This document shows, in pieces, positions 35,248 through 45,400 of a stretch of DNA of 64,000 bases. Origin of the DNA: JACRCT01 sp036504155 (GTDB lineage Bacteria > Myxococcota > Myxococcia > Myxococcales > UBA5297); contig DASXVQ010000112.1 of NCBI GenBank assembly GCA_036504155.1, positions 20,404-84,403 of the forward strand. The letters are read 5' to 3'. Made by a program: the position numbers and the translations under genes. Position 1 is the first letter of the stretch; each line of letters opens with the position of its first letter. The notes under the pieces are model-generated. The model made no database searches, was not told the origin of the DNA, and worked only from the letters and a program-made list of their open reading frames with translations.

Positions 35248-38200
35248 GGCGGCTCCGAGGGACGAAGGCAGCGATTGGGCTCGGCGCGTTCCTCCTCTTG
35301 GCTCTGGCTCCGACGCTGAGCTCCGCAGCCGTGGCCTCCCTCGACGCTTGGACGAATCTCCAGACGAGCACCAGCCCCAACACCGTCAGCTACACGGTCA
35401 CGACGACGAACACTTTTGCGATGTCGGCGGGGACCAACCGGGTCACTCTCGCGGCGGTATGTCTGGAGACGGCAGCGGCCGCGACCGTCTCGAGCATCAC
35501 GGTCAGGCTCGACAATTCGACGGGGACCCAATTCACGCAGGTCGCCATGAGCACAGGCTCCCAGAGGCAGCATTGCTGGCTGGGGCGCCTCCTGGACGGC
35601 CAGGTGCCCGTGGGGACGCACGCCGTCTACCTGACCACCACGCTCTCCGCGAGCACGATCACGGGCGTGCACCTCTGGGCGGGCACGTACCAGGGAGTCG
35701 ACCAGACGACCCCGGTGTCGTCCTCCGCGGCCAACAACAGTGCCGCGGTCACAGTGACCTTCGGCACCGCCGTGACCTACAACGCGAGCTCGATGACGGT
35801 GTACGCCGTCGTCGGCGGCAACACCGCCACTGCGGTCGCTCATGTGGCCGGGTTCGCGTCCGCCGGGACCTCGTGGAGCACGGACCAGTCGACGAGCATC
35901 GCGCAGGTCACCAACGCGACAAGTGGAACTTGGGCCAATACGAGCACGGTCACCTGGACCGGGGCGTCGGCGAGAGCGGCGATCGCCGTCGCCTCGCTGA
36001 ATCCGTCGGCGGTCGCGGCGCCGACCGTCACGAGCCCAACCGCAGCGAGCGTCGCGGCGACGACGGCGACACTCGGGGCAAGCGTGACCTCGAACGGCGG
36101 CGCTGTGCTTACGGCTCGCGGCACGTGCTGGGGCACCACGGCAACTCCAACGGGCAACTGCGTGGCGGAGGGCGGCACGACGACGGGCGTCTTCACCCAT
36201 GCCCGGACGGCGCTCACCTCAGGATCGCTGGTGTACTACCGCGGCTACGCGACCAACAGCGCGGGCACCGGGTACTCCACCGACGGCAGCTTCTACACGG
36301 ACCCGACCACTCAAGCCTCCGGCGTCAATTTCACCGCGATCACGACGACTGGGATGATCGTCAACTGGACCCGCGGGACCGGCGGCGACGGCGTCGTCGT
36401 ACTGATGAAGCAGGCCACCGCAGTGAGTTCCGACCCCGTCGACGGGACCTACACGACCTACACGGTGAACACGGCCTTCGGCAGCGGCGCGCAGATCGGC
36501 ACTGGAAACTACGTCGTCTTCAAGGGGGTCGGCACGAGCGTTGCGGTCACCGGGCTGACGGCCGGCACGGCGTACCACGTGGCCATCTACGAGTACAAAG
36601 GCGCCAGCGACACCTCCGGCGCGAACCTCGGCACCAACTACCTGACGGCCGGCGTTGTCGGGAACGCCGCGACCACCGCGGTGAGCGCGCCCACGCTCAC
36701 CTCGCCGACCGCGACGCTCGTGGCCGCGACCACCGCGACGCTCGGGGCGAACATCACCTCCAACGGCGGCGCTGCGATCTCTGCCCGGGGCACCTGCTGG
36801 GGGGCGACCGCGGCCCCTTCGACCAACTGCGCGGCGGAAGGCGGCACGGCGACCGGAGTCTTCACCCAGGCGCGGACGGGGCTCACGTCGGGCACGCTCC
36901 TCTACTACCGGGGCTACGCGACCAACAGCGCGGGCACCGGATACTCGACCGACGGCAGCTTCTACACTGAGCCAGGCGCCCAGGCCTCCGCCGTCAACTT
37001 CACGGCGATCACCTCCGCCGGGATGACCATCAACTGGACCCGGGGCACCGGCGGGGACGGCGTCCTCGTCTTGGTGAAGCAGGCGACGGCGGTGGATTCG
37101 AACCCGATCGACGGCGTCTACACGACGTACGGCGCGAACACGGTCTTCGGGAGCGGAACGCAGCTCGGCACGGGCAACTACATCGTCTTCAAGGGCTCGG
37201 GGACGAGCGTGGCCATCACCGGGCTGACGGGCGGCACGACCTACCACGTGGCCGTCTACGAGTACAAAGGCACCGTCGACACCTCCGGCGTGAACCTCGG
37301 CACCAACTACCTCGTCGCCGGAGCAGTCGGGAACGCGACGACGACCGCCGGCGCCAGCGCCGTCACCGTCACCAACCCCGGCCAGGCCGCCGCCGCGGGC
37401 GTCACCGCAGGCTCGTCCGCCCTGGCGGGCATGCTCCGCATGGTCGCCGGGCCCGCCTCGGTCAAGCTGACCGGCCTGACGCTCTCCAACACCGGCAACG
37501 CGGTGCCCGGCTACGACCTGCTCACGCTGCAGCTGTTCGAGGACGTCAACGGCAACGGGCTCATCGACCAGGGCACCGACGCGCTGCTGGGCAATGCGTC
37601 CTGGAACGGCTCCAAGTGGGCCTTCACCGGCCTCTCCTGGAGCGTGCCGACCGCCGCCCGGACGCTGCTCGTCAGCGCCTCGACCACCACCGGGGCGACC
37701 ACGGGGCGGACCTTCACGATGTCCGTCGCGACGGCCGACGTGAGCGTCGAGTCGGGCGCCACGGTCAACGCCTTCACCACGTTCTCGGGCAATACGCTCA
37801 CCGTCGGCGCCGCGGGGGCTCCCGGCGGGCCGGTCGGCGCCCCGATGGTCCTGCTGCTCAACCCGATCAGCGGTGCGGCGCTCAGCGGAACCTTCAAGGT
37901 CCAGGTCCAGGCCTACGACGGCGGAGGCATCGGCTCGGTGACGGTGCAGCTCAGCACCGACGGCGGCTCCACCTGGGGCGCCAACCTCGCGGCGAACCTC
38001 AACTACAGCGTCGGCACCAACGCCCGGGTATACGAGACCACGCTCTCGCTGTCGGCCGGCTCGTACACCCTGGTCGCCCGCGCCAGCGACGGAGCGCTCA
38101 CGGCCCTGACCTCCCGCGCCGTCGTGCTGGTCGGCGCGGCCGGTCGCGGCGACGGCCACCTGCTGCGCCGCGACGACTCGACGCAGCTGTGCCTCGACTG

Positions 38201-41200
38201 CCACGCCATCCAGACGCACTCCTCGCAGTCGACGAGCGACAAGTACGGCAGCTGGGCCGTTGGCTGCCGCGACTGCCACACGCCGCACGCCACGAGGAAC
38301 CGCTCGCTGGTCAACGAGGTCATCCAGACGCCCAACTCCGGCGCCAAGGACGTGCGCTTCACCAAAACCACGGGCGTGACGAGCTCCGCCGCGCGCGTCG
38401 ACGCGACCTACGTGAACCTGACGGCGAACAACGACGGGCCCTGCCAGGTTTGCCACACCAAGACGCAGGGCGCGGGCGGCATCGCGCGGTTCCGCAACAC
38501 CGGCAACGCCGACGCCACGCACTACGTCTCCCCGACCCAGCCGTGCGCGGGGTGCCACCAGCACAACAAGGGCTTCTCCTCGAGCTGCAACGCCTGCCAC
38601 AACGCGCCGCCCGCGGTCGGCGCGCACGCCGTCCACGACCAGGTCCCCGAGGCGAAGCCCAGCTACTCCGACATGACGGCGCACGCCACGCAGACGCAGT
38701 ACGGCTTCGCCTGCGGCAAGTGCCACTCGGGGACGCACCTGAATGCGGCCAACGCGGGTACGCCGGCCGACCCCCTGGCGGCCGAGGTCGCCTTCGACGG
38801 CACCAGCGACCCGAAGAACCCCGCGCCGGCCGCCTACGCGGCGGGAACGACGCTGACCAGCGTCGAGCCCGACGGCCGCTCGTTCAAGTACTCCAACGGC
38901 ACCTGCACGAGCGTCTACTGCCACTCGAACGCCAGCCCGGCCGGCGGCACGCTGGCCTACAAGTCGCCGACGTGGACCGGCGGGCCGCTGGCCTGCAACG
39001 GCTGCCACGACGTGGGCGGCGCCGCGACCACGCTCTCCTCGGCCCACAAGCTCCACACCGGCGCCTACGCCTACGACTGCTCGCGCTGCCACGTCGCCAC
39101 CGCGACCGCCGCCACGACCATCGCCGACAAGCGTCTGCACGTCGACGGGGCCAAGGAGGTCGGGTTCGACTCGTCCGGCGTCGACAACCACCTGGGCACG
39201 GTGGGCAACTCGGGCGTCTCGACGACGTGCGCGAACACCTACTGCCACTCGAACGGGCAGGACCGCACCGCGCCGTACGTCTCCGGACCCTCCATCGCCT
39301 GGGGCACCACCGCCGACCCCGAGTGCGACAGTTGCCACGGCGGCAACGCTTCGGCCACCGCGACGACCGGCGCGGGCCCGCTCACTTCGCGCAGCCACAC
39401 CAAGCACGTCGGGGCCACGGCGGGCTACCTCTACCCGTGCGGCCAGTGCCACAACGCGGTCGTGGCGACGAGCAACGATCGGGCCATCCTCGCCGGCGGT
39501 TACACGCTGCACGACAACGGCACCGCCAACGTCTCGCTGGGGTCGGGGAGCTGGAACGGCACGGGCTGCAGCAGCAACTACTGCCACGGTTCCGGAACGC
39601 CGCAGTGGGGCGTCTCGGTGATGGACTGCGGCAGCTGCCACTCGGGAAACAACGCGCTCCTGGGCTCGCACGCCAAGCACTACGCCTCGGCGACGCTGGT
39701 CACCGGGACCAGCGCCGCCTTCGGCTCGAGCGGGACGACCTACCAGTACGGCTGCGGCTACTGCCACCCCTCCGGCGCGGCCTTCCACGCCAAGGGCGCG
39801 GTCAGCGGCGTCCAGGCCGCGCAGATCGCCTTCTCGGGCACGCTGCCCAGCGGCCAGGCCGTGAGTGGCACCTTCGCCGCGGGCGGCACCTCGGCCGGCA
39901 CCGACCGCACCTTCGGCTACACCGCGGGCACCTGCAGCAGCCTCTACTGCCACTCCAACGCCGCGCCGCTGGGCGGCACGCAGCAGTACCGGCCGCCGAC
40001 CTGGGGCACGACGCTCGCCTGCAACGGCTGCCACTCCACCGCCGCCCGGAGCGACTCCGCGGTGCTCACCGACCTGTCCAACGCCCATGGCAAGCACATC
40101 CAGTCGACGCTGGGCGAAACCGGCAGCTACGCCTACAAGTGCGACCAGTGCCACGCGGACACCGTGGTCGCCAACCCGAACGCCCCGTGGGCGCTCGCCG
40201 ATGCGGACCTGGGCAACGTCGCCAACCACGTGCGCGGCGAGCACACCCTCAAGTTCTCGTCGGCCTTCGGCGGGTCCATCAACCAGTCGGCGGGCGCCTA
40301 CAACAACGTCGCCTACACCTGTGCCAGCACCTACTGCCACTCGCTGGGCACGGCGACGGCCGCGCCCTTCGCAGCGCCCAACACCGCGGTCGCCTGGAGC
40401 GCGACCGCGAACTGCACCACCTGCCACTCGGGCGATGCTTCGCAGGCGAGCAAGATCGGCACGACCAACGGCTCGGCGACGCACGCCGCGCACGTCAACA
40501 ACGCGGCGGTCATCGGCGCCAACTACTGGTGCGGCGACTGCCACCAGGGCGTGGTCGCTGCGGGGACCAACTCGCCGGTCACCACGCAGGCCAACCACGC
40601 CAATGGCGTCAAGAACGTCTCCATCGGCAACCGCGGGACCTTCGCCTCCACCGACACCACGTCGACCTGCAGCGCGACCTACTGCCACTCGTCGGGCCAG
40701 GCGGCGCCGGCCTACCGGACGATCACGTGGACGAGCCCGGCCATCGGCTGCAACGGCTGCCACGGCCAGTCCACGACCACCGGCGCGCCTGACTACCCGG
40801 ACGGCGCGACGCTGGCGGACGCCAACAGCCACCCGGCGCACGTGAGCGCCTCGGCCGACTGCGAGCACTGCCACTCGGGCTTCGTCACGCCGGCGGGGAC
40901 GGCGATCCCCGCGGGAACGACGCACACCAACGGCTCGCGCGACGTCGCCATCTTGGCGGCCTACGACTCCAACGCCGGGGCCAGCAACTACACGCAGGCG
41001 ACCAAGACCTGCAGCGCCATCACCTGCCACGGTACCGGGACGCCGGTATGGGGAGACCCGACGACGGCGACCTGCCTGGGCTGCCACGGCACGGCCGGCA
41101 CCGAGACCGAGAGCCTGGGCACGGTCATCAATGGCACCGCAGCGACGATCAACACCACCGAGTGGCTGTACTCCGGCCACGGCAAGACGGCCGGCGCCTA

Positions 41201-42422
41201 CGACGTGTCGCTCAACCCGGCGGCGGCGTTCTCGACGAGCCCGACGGCGGGCAAGACCGAGTGCCTGTTCTGCCACGACGGAGGCGTCGCCCACTCCGAC
41301 ACCGCCAACCCGTTCCGCCTGCGCGGCGCCTCGGACCTGACCGGCGCGACCGCGGCCTACGACTCGCTCGCGGCCCAGAACGCGACGTGCCTGAACTGCC
41401 ACGCCACCGGCTCTCTCGGCGTGAACAACGGCGGGTCGATCAAGAACGGCACCGTCAAGCCGGACGCGGCGCACGACGGCGCCAAGCACTCCGCCGCGAC
41501 GCTGGGCGGCAAGTTCTGCTGGGACTGCCACGACCCCCACGGCGACCGGCCCAGCAACACCAACAGCGGCGGCAACAACATCTTCATGGTCCGCCGCAGC
41601 GTCCGCGCCAACACCGACGGCACCTTCGGCTACCCGCTGCTCGCCGGCGACGAGAAGGCGGTCGAGTTCTACAACGTGACCGCGGTGGTCGCGAGCGACA
41701 CGGGCGACACGGGCTCGGTGGGCAAGATCGCCGAGACCGCCACCGCGCTGGGCACGCAGCACAAGGGCGTCTGCCAGGCCTGCCACGTGGGCACCTCGAC
41801 GCCGTTCACCAAGTACTGGGAGGCCACCGGCTACGACGACCTCGACGGCCCGGGCGCGACGGCCAACTACCGCAGCGGCCGCGCGACGGCGCCGGCGGGG
41901 CACAACACCTCCACCTACTGCGTCAGCTGCCACCCGCACGCGCAGAAGTTCAAGGGCGGCGGCTGCAACGGGTGCCACGACTACGACACCAAGAGCGCCA
42001 CCTACTCCGGCGGGGTGTGGACCGGCGGCACCTGGGGCGTCAACTACTGGGACGGCACGGTGCACGAGGGCTGGGGCGCCCACGCCAAGCACATCAACCA
42101 CCTCAAGACGCGGCTGGGCATCACCGGGACGATGGACCCCAACGCGGCGACCTTCGGCGTGGGCGAGGCGGCCAACGTGTGCGGCGCCTGCCACTCGAAC
42201 AACGAGGCGGCCAACCACGCGACCGGCGGCTCGACCGTCCGGTCCATCAACTTCGGCGACGGGACGTTCAAGTACGGTGGGGCGGCGGGCTTCGACTTCC
42301 GGCTCGGCGCCACCAACCCGGTGTACAACGGCGCGAGCGGGAGCTCGTCGAGCGCGAGCCCGAAGAGCTGCTCGAACGTGAGCTGCCACTACGCGACGAC
42401 GCCGGTGTGGAACACCTACTAG
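35244..42422 (+). CDS. Giant 34-haem cytochrome with fibronectin/Ig-like N-terminal half
   Basis: This encodes 2392 residues. A signal peptide (about 1-28) is followed by a jellyroll-like domain (30-255), two near-identical 222-residue fibronectin-III-type units (about 260-703) and two further Ig-like domains (to about 970). The C-terminal 1400 residues hold 26 CxxCH and eight CxxxxCH motifs (such as CTSVYCHS, CANTYCHS, CSSNYCHG and CSNVSCHY). The alternation CxxxxCH...CNGCH is the domain originally described in Geobacter (TIGR01904). The C-terminus is rich in Gly, Thr, Ser and Asn, as in extracellular proteins. It should be a cell-surface or released electron carrier. It is coupled by ATGA to the pentahaem gene. 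Confidence 0.9.
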   Translation: MRRLRGTKAAIGLGAFLLLALAPTLSSAAVASLDAWTNLQTSTSPNTVSYTVTTTNTFAMSAGTNRVTLAAVCLETAAAATVSSITVRLDNSTGTQFTQVAMSTGSQRQHCWLGRLLDGQVPVGTHAVYLTTTLSASTITGVHLWAGTYQGVDQTTPVSSSAANNSAAVTVTFGTAVTYNASSMTVYAVVGGNTATAVAHVAGFASAGTSWSTDQSTSIAQVTNATSGTWANTSTVTWTGASARAAIAVASLNPSAVAAPTVTSPTAASVAATTATLGASVTSNGGAVLTARGTCWGTTATPTGNCVAEGGTTTGVFTHARTALTSGSLVYYRGYATNSAGTGYSTDGSFYTDPTTQASGVNFTAITTTGMIVNWTRGTGGDGVVVLMKQATAVSSDPVDGTYTTYTVNTAFGSGAQIGTGNYVVFKGVGTSVAVTGLTAGTAYHVAIYEYKGASDTSGANLGTNYLTAGVVGNAATTAVSAPTLTSPTATLVAATTATLGANITSNGGAAISARGTCWGATAAPSTNCAAEGGTATGVFTQARTGLTSGTLLYYRGYATNSAGTGYSTDGSFYTEPGAQASAVNFTAITSAGMTINWTRGTGGDGVLVLVKQATAVDSNPIDGVYTTYGANTVFGSGTQLGTGNYIVFKGSGTSVAITGLTGGTTYHVAVYEYKGTVDTSGVNLGTNYLVAGAVGNATTTAGASAVTVTNPGQAAAAGVTAGSSALAGMLRMVAGPASVKLTGLTLSNTGNAVPGYDLLTLQLFEDVNGNGLIDQGTDALLGNASWNGSKWAFTGLSWSVPTAARTLLVSASTTTGATTGRTFTMSVATADVSVESGATVNAFTTFSGNTLTVGAAGAPGGPVGAPMVLLLNPISGAALSGTFKVQVQAYDGGGIGSVTVQLSTDGGSTWGANLAANLNYSVGTNARVYETTLSLSAGSYTLVARASDGALTALTSRAVVLVGAAGRGDGHLLRRDDSTQLCLDCHAIQTHSSQSTSDKYGSWAVGCRDCHTPHATRNRSLVNEVIQTPNSGAKDVRFTKTTGVTSSAARVDATYVNLTANNDGPCQVCHTKTQGAGGIARFRNTGNADATHYVSPTQPCAGCHQHNKGFSSSCNACHNAPPAVGAHAVHDQVPEAKPSYSDMTAHATQTQYGFACGKCHSGTHLNAANAGTPADPLAAEVAFDGTSDPKNPAPAAYAAGTTLTSVEPDGRSFKYSNGTCTSVYCHSNASPAGGTLAYKSPTWTGGPLACNGCHDVGGAATTLSSAHKLHTGAYAYDCSRCHVATATAATTIADKRLHVDGAKEVGFDSSGVDNHLGTVGNSGVSTTCANTYCHSNGQDRTAPYVSGPSIAWGTTADPECDSCHGGNASATATTGAGPLTSRSHTKHVGATAGYLYPCGQCHNAVVATSNDRAILAGGYTLHDNGTANVSLGSGSWNGTGCSSNYCHGSGTPQWGVSVMDCGSCHSGNNALLGSHAKHYASATLVTGTSAAFGSSGTTYQYGCGYCHPSGAAFHAKGAVSGVQAAQIAFSGTLPSGQAVSGTFAAGGTSAGTDRTFGYTAGTCSSLYCHSNAAPLGGTQQYRPPTWGTTLACNGCHSTAARSDSAVLTDLSNAHGKHIQSTLGETGSYAYKCDQCHADTVVANPNAPWALADADLGNVANHVRGEHTLKFSSAFGGSINQSAGAYNNVAYTCASTYCHSLGTATAAPFAAPNTAVAWSATANCTTCHSGDASQASKIGTTNGSATHAAHVNNAAVIGANYWCGDCHQGVVAAGTNSPVTTQANHANGVKNVSIGNRGTFASTDTTSTCSATYCHSSGQAAPAYRTITWTSPAIGCNGCHGQSTTTGAPDYPDGATLADANSHPAHVSASADCEHCHSGFVTPAGTAIPAGTTHTNGSRDVAILAAYDSNAGASNYTQATKTCSAITCHGTGTPVWGDPTTATCLGCHGTAGTETESLGTVINGTAATINTTEWLYSGHGKTAGAYDVSLNPAAAFSTSPTAGKTECLFCHDGGVAHSDTANPFRLRGASDLTGATAAYDSLAAQNATCLNCHATGSLGVNNGGSIKNGTVKPDAAHDGAKHSAATLGGKFCWDCHDPHGDRPSNTNSGGNNIFMVRRSVRANTDGTFGYPLLAGDEKAVEFYNVTAVVASDTGDTGSVGKIAETATALGTQHKGVCQACHVGTSTPFTKYWEATGYDDLDGPGATANYRSGRATAPAGHNTSTYCVSCHPHAQKFKGGGCNGCHDYDTKSATYSGGVWTGGTWGVNYWDGTVHEGWGAHAKHINHLKTRLGITGTMDPNAATFGVGEAANVCGACHSNNEAANHATGGSTVRSINFGDGTFKYGGAAGFDFRLGATNPVYNGASGSSSSASPKSCSNVSCHYATTPVWNTY
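36019..37351 (+). repeat. Tandem duplication encoding two fibronectin-type units
   Basis: Two units of about 666 bp (36019-36684 and 36685-37351) encode closely similar 222-residue segments. Both share ARGTCWG, YYRGYATNSAGTGYSTDGSFYT, NWTRGTGGDGV, GTGNY and YEYKG. They are in-frame internal repeats of the 34-haem cytochrome gene and a likely site of recombination. Confidence 0.8.
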
Positions 42423-42436
42423 CGAGGAGGCGAGCC

Positions 42437-45400
42437 ATGAAGAAAAACCGCCTTCTCGGCGACGGACGGACGGGACGGGTGAGCGAGATCGGCATGCACA
42501 GTTCGCTTCTTCGAGAGTCCAAGAGACGGTGCCTCAGGCGGCGAGCGCTGCTCAGCTTCGTGTGGCTGGGTGTCGTGATGCTTGCGGCGCTCCACCCCGG
42601 GCGCGCAGGAGCCGCGATCACCGAGCCCCAGCCATGGACGACCAGCTACAGCGCCGCCGGCTTTCCGACCAGCTTCAACGTCACGGTCAACTCGGCCTCG
42701 AGCCGGATCCTGGTGGTCGCCGTCACCTCGGCCGTCTCAACTTCCGGCACCCAGACGTGCTCGGTCACCTACGGAGGCACCGCCCTGACCTCCGCAGGAG
42801 GCGATGGGACGACCACCGCTTTCTCGCACACCTGGCTCTTCTACATGACAGAGAACACGACGCTCATGAACGGCACGGCCCGAGCTCTCGTGGCGACGGT
42901 CACTGGCGGCACTTCGGCATGGGCCACCGTCAACTGGGCGGTCTATGCCGGCGCTGACACGAGCGCTTCTCCCATCCGGCAGTACACGAACTACAACAGT
43001 GGCACCACCACGGTGACGTCGCCCGCCTTCGGTACCGGCCTCACAATCACAGCGGGCGATCAGGCCGTCGAGGCCGTCAACCTGTATCGCACTGGCTCGG
43101 GCACCCCGCGCACCATCTCGGCCTGGGCCACGGGGTGGTCTGTGGCGACTGGCGGCTCGGCCTACCCACAGGGCGGCGCCAACGGCACGACCAACGCCAC
43201 CAACGTTTACATCAACGAAGACGCGACCGCCGCCACCACCACCGCCGGGCACACCACCAGTGGCACCGCCTACGTTTCGAAGTCCGCTATGGCGATCAAG
43301 GCCGCGGTGCCCGACACCGTGGTGGGCAACGGGACGAACCCGCTCAGCTCGAATGGAATGCAGGGCACCACCAACCACGAGGTGGACTCCTTCACCGTCG
43401 CCAAGGTCTCGGGAACGGGCACGTTGAGCACCGTCGTTTTCACGGGCAGCGCTCAGTTCACCAGCGCCAACGTCTCGTCCGTGAAGCTCTACCAGGACGC
43501 CGGCACGTTGGGCCTCTACGAGCCCGGGGTCGACACGCTCCTGACGACCACGACCTCCTGGGCGACCAACGTCGCGACGATCACGGTTACGGGCGGCCTC
43601 GCGATGACGACGACCCCCGTCAACGTGCTGGTGGCGGTCGACGTCGCGGCGGCCGCGACGCCGGGCAATACCCTTTCCGGCACGGTGTCGAACGTCACCG
43701 GGACGGGCATCACCGTCGTCGACGACCAGGATACGAGCTCGGCCACGGTGACCATCACGACCACCGGCCTCAACGTCCTCGACGGCACCAATCCCGCGAA
43801 CGCCAGCGCCATCCAGACCTCCACCAACAACGCCGTCGACTCTTTCGTGCTCAGCATGGGCACGGGGACGTCCACGGTCTCGACGCTCACGCTCACCAAC
43901 AGCGCTCAGTTCACGACCACCAACGTGTCCGCGGTGCGGCTGTACCGGGACAACGGGACCATCGGCGCCTGGGACGCCGCGGACGTGCTGGTTCCCACGA
44001 CCGGGACGATCGGAACGTCGATGACCCTGACCATCACGACGCCGGAGCCCGTCTCGACGACACCCGTGAACTACATCATCGTCGTGGACGTCGCGGCTGC
44101 GGCCACGAACGGCAACACGCTGACCTCCCGCGTCACGGCGGCGACGGGGACGGGGATAGGCACGCCGCTCTACTCCGACTCGGCCTCGGCGACCCTGACC
44201 ATCGCCACCCTGACGACCACCGTGGGCAACGGCATCGACCCGCCGAGCGTCAACGCGCAGCAGGGCTCGGCCGGGCACGAGCAGGACGCATTCACGGTGG
44301 TCAAGAACTACGGCACCGGCACATTGAGCACGCTCACGCTGACGACCAGCGCTCAATTCACGACGACCAACGTCGCGGCGGTCCAAATCTACCGGGACTC
44401 TGGCACCATCGGGACCCTCGACGCCGCGGACACTCTCGTCCCGGCGACGGGAACGATCGCCGCGACCACGATGACCGTCACTTTCACGACGCCTGAGCCG
44501 GTGTCCACGACGGCGCAGAACTACCTGATCGTCGTGAACGTCCAGGGCGCCGCCACGGTGGGAAACACGCTGACCGCGCGCGTCACGGGGATGACCGGGA
44601 CCAACCTCGGGACGGTCACCGCGACCGGCGATACCGCTGGTGCGACCCTCACCGTCGTCGCGAGTGGCCTTACCGTGACCAACTCGATCGATCCCGTCAG
44701 CGGGAGCGCCCCGACTGGCGCGACCGGGCTCGCGCTGGACGCCTTCAACCTCGACATGAGCCTCGGCTCCGGGTCGGTCAGCACGCTCACGTTCACCGGG
44801 AGCGCCCAGTTCGTGAGCACGAACGTCTCGGCCATTCGCATCTACCGGGACAACGGGGTGGTCGGCACCTACGAGTCAGGGACGGACGTCCTGGTAGCGA
44901 CGACGACCGCTTGGGCCACCAACGTCGCGACCATTACCTTCACCACCGCAGAGCCGGTCACCACCACTGGCCAGAACTACCTCCTGGTGATTGACGTGGC
45001 CGCCGCCGCGGCGATCGGCGCCTCGCTCTCGGGTACGGTTACGGGGGCCACCGGAACGACGCTGGGGACGCCTGTCTACGCTGACACCGGGTCTGCCGCG
45101 CTGACCGTGATCCTGAGCGGCCTGGCGGTGTCCGACTCCACCGCCGTCGCAAGCTCCAGCGCGCCGCAGGGCTCGCTGCGCAACGTCATGAACTCCTTCA
45201 GGTTCAACATGGGCCTGGGCTCCGGGTCGGTCAGCACGATGACCCTCACCGGGAGCGCGCAGTTGCTCGCCGCAAACGTCGCGGCGATCAAGGTCTACCG
45301 TGACAACGGGCAGATCGGCGCTCTCGACGCGATGGACGTGCTGGTGCCCATCAACGCGCCCACCTGGGCCACCAACGTCGCGACGCTCACGTTTACTGCC

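Noticed and set aside
36219..42389. A 2056-codon minus-strand frame opposite the 34-haem cytochrome
   Set aside because: It is a mirror of a GC-rich repetitive gene, with Val/Arg/Gly-rich noise and no recognisable domain; the opposite strand has 34 haem motifs.
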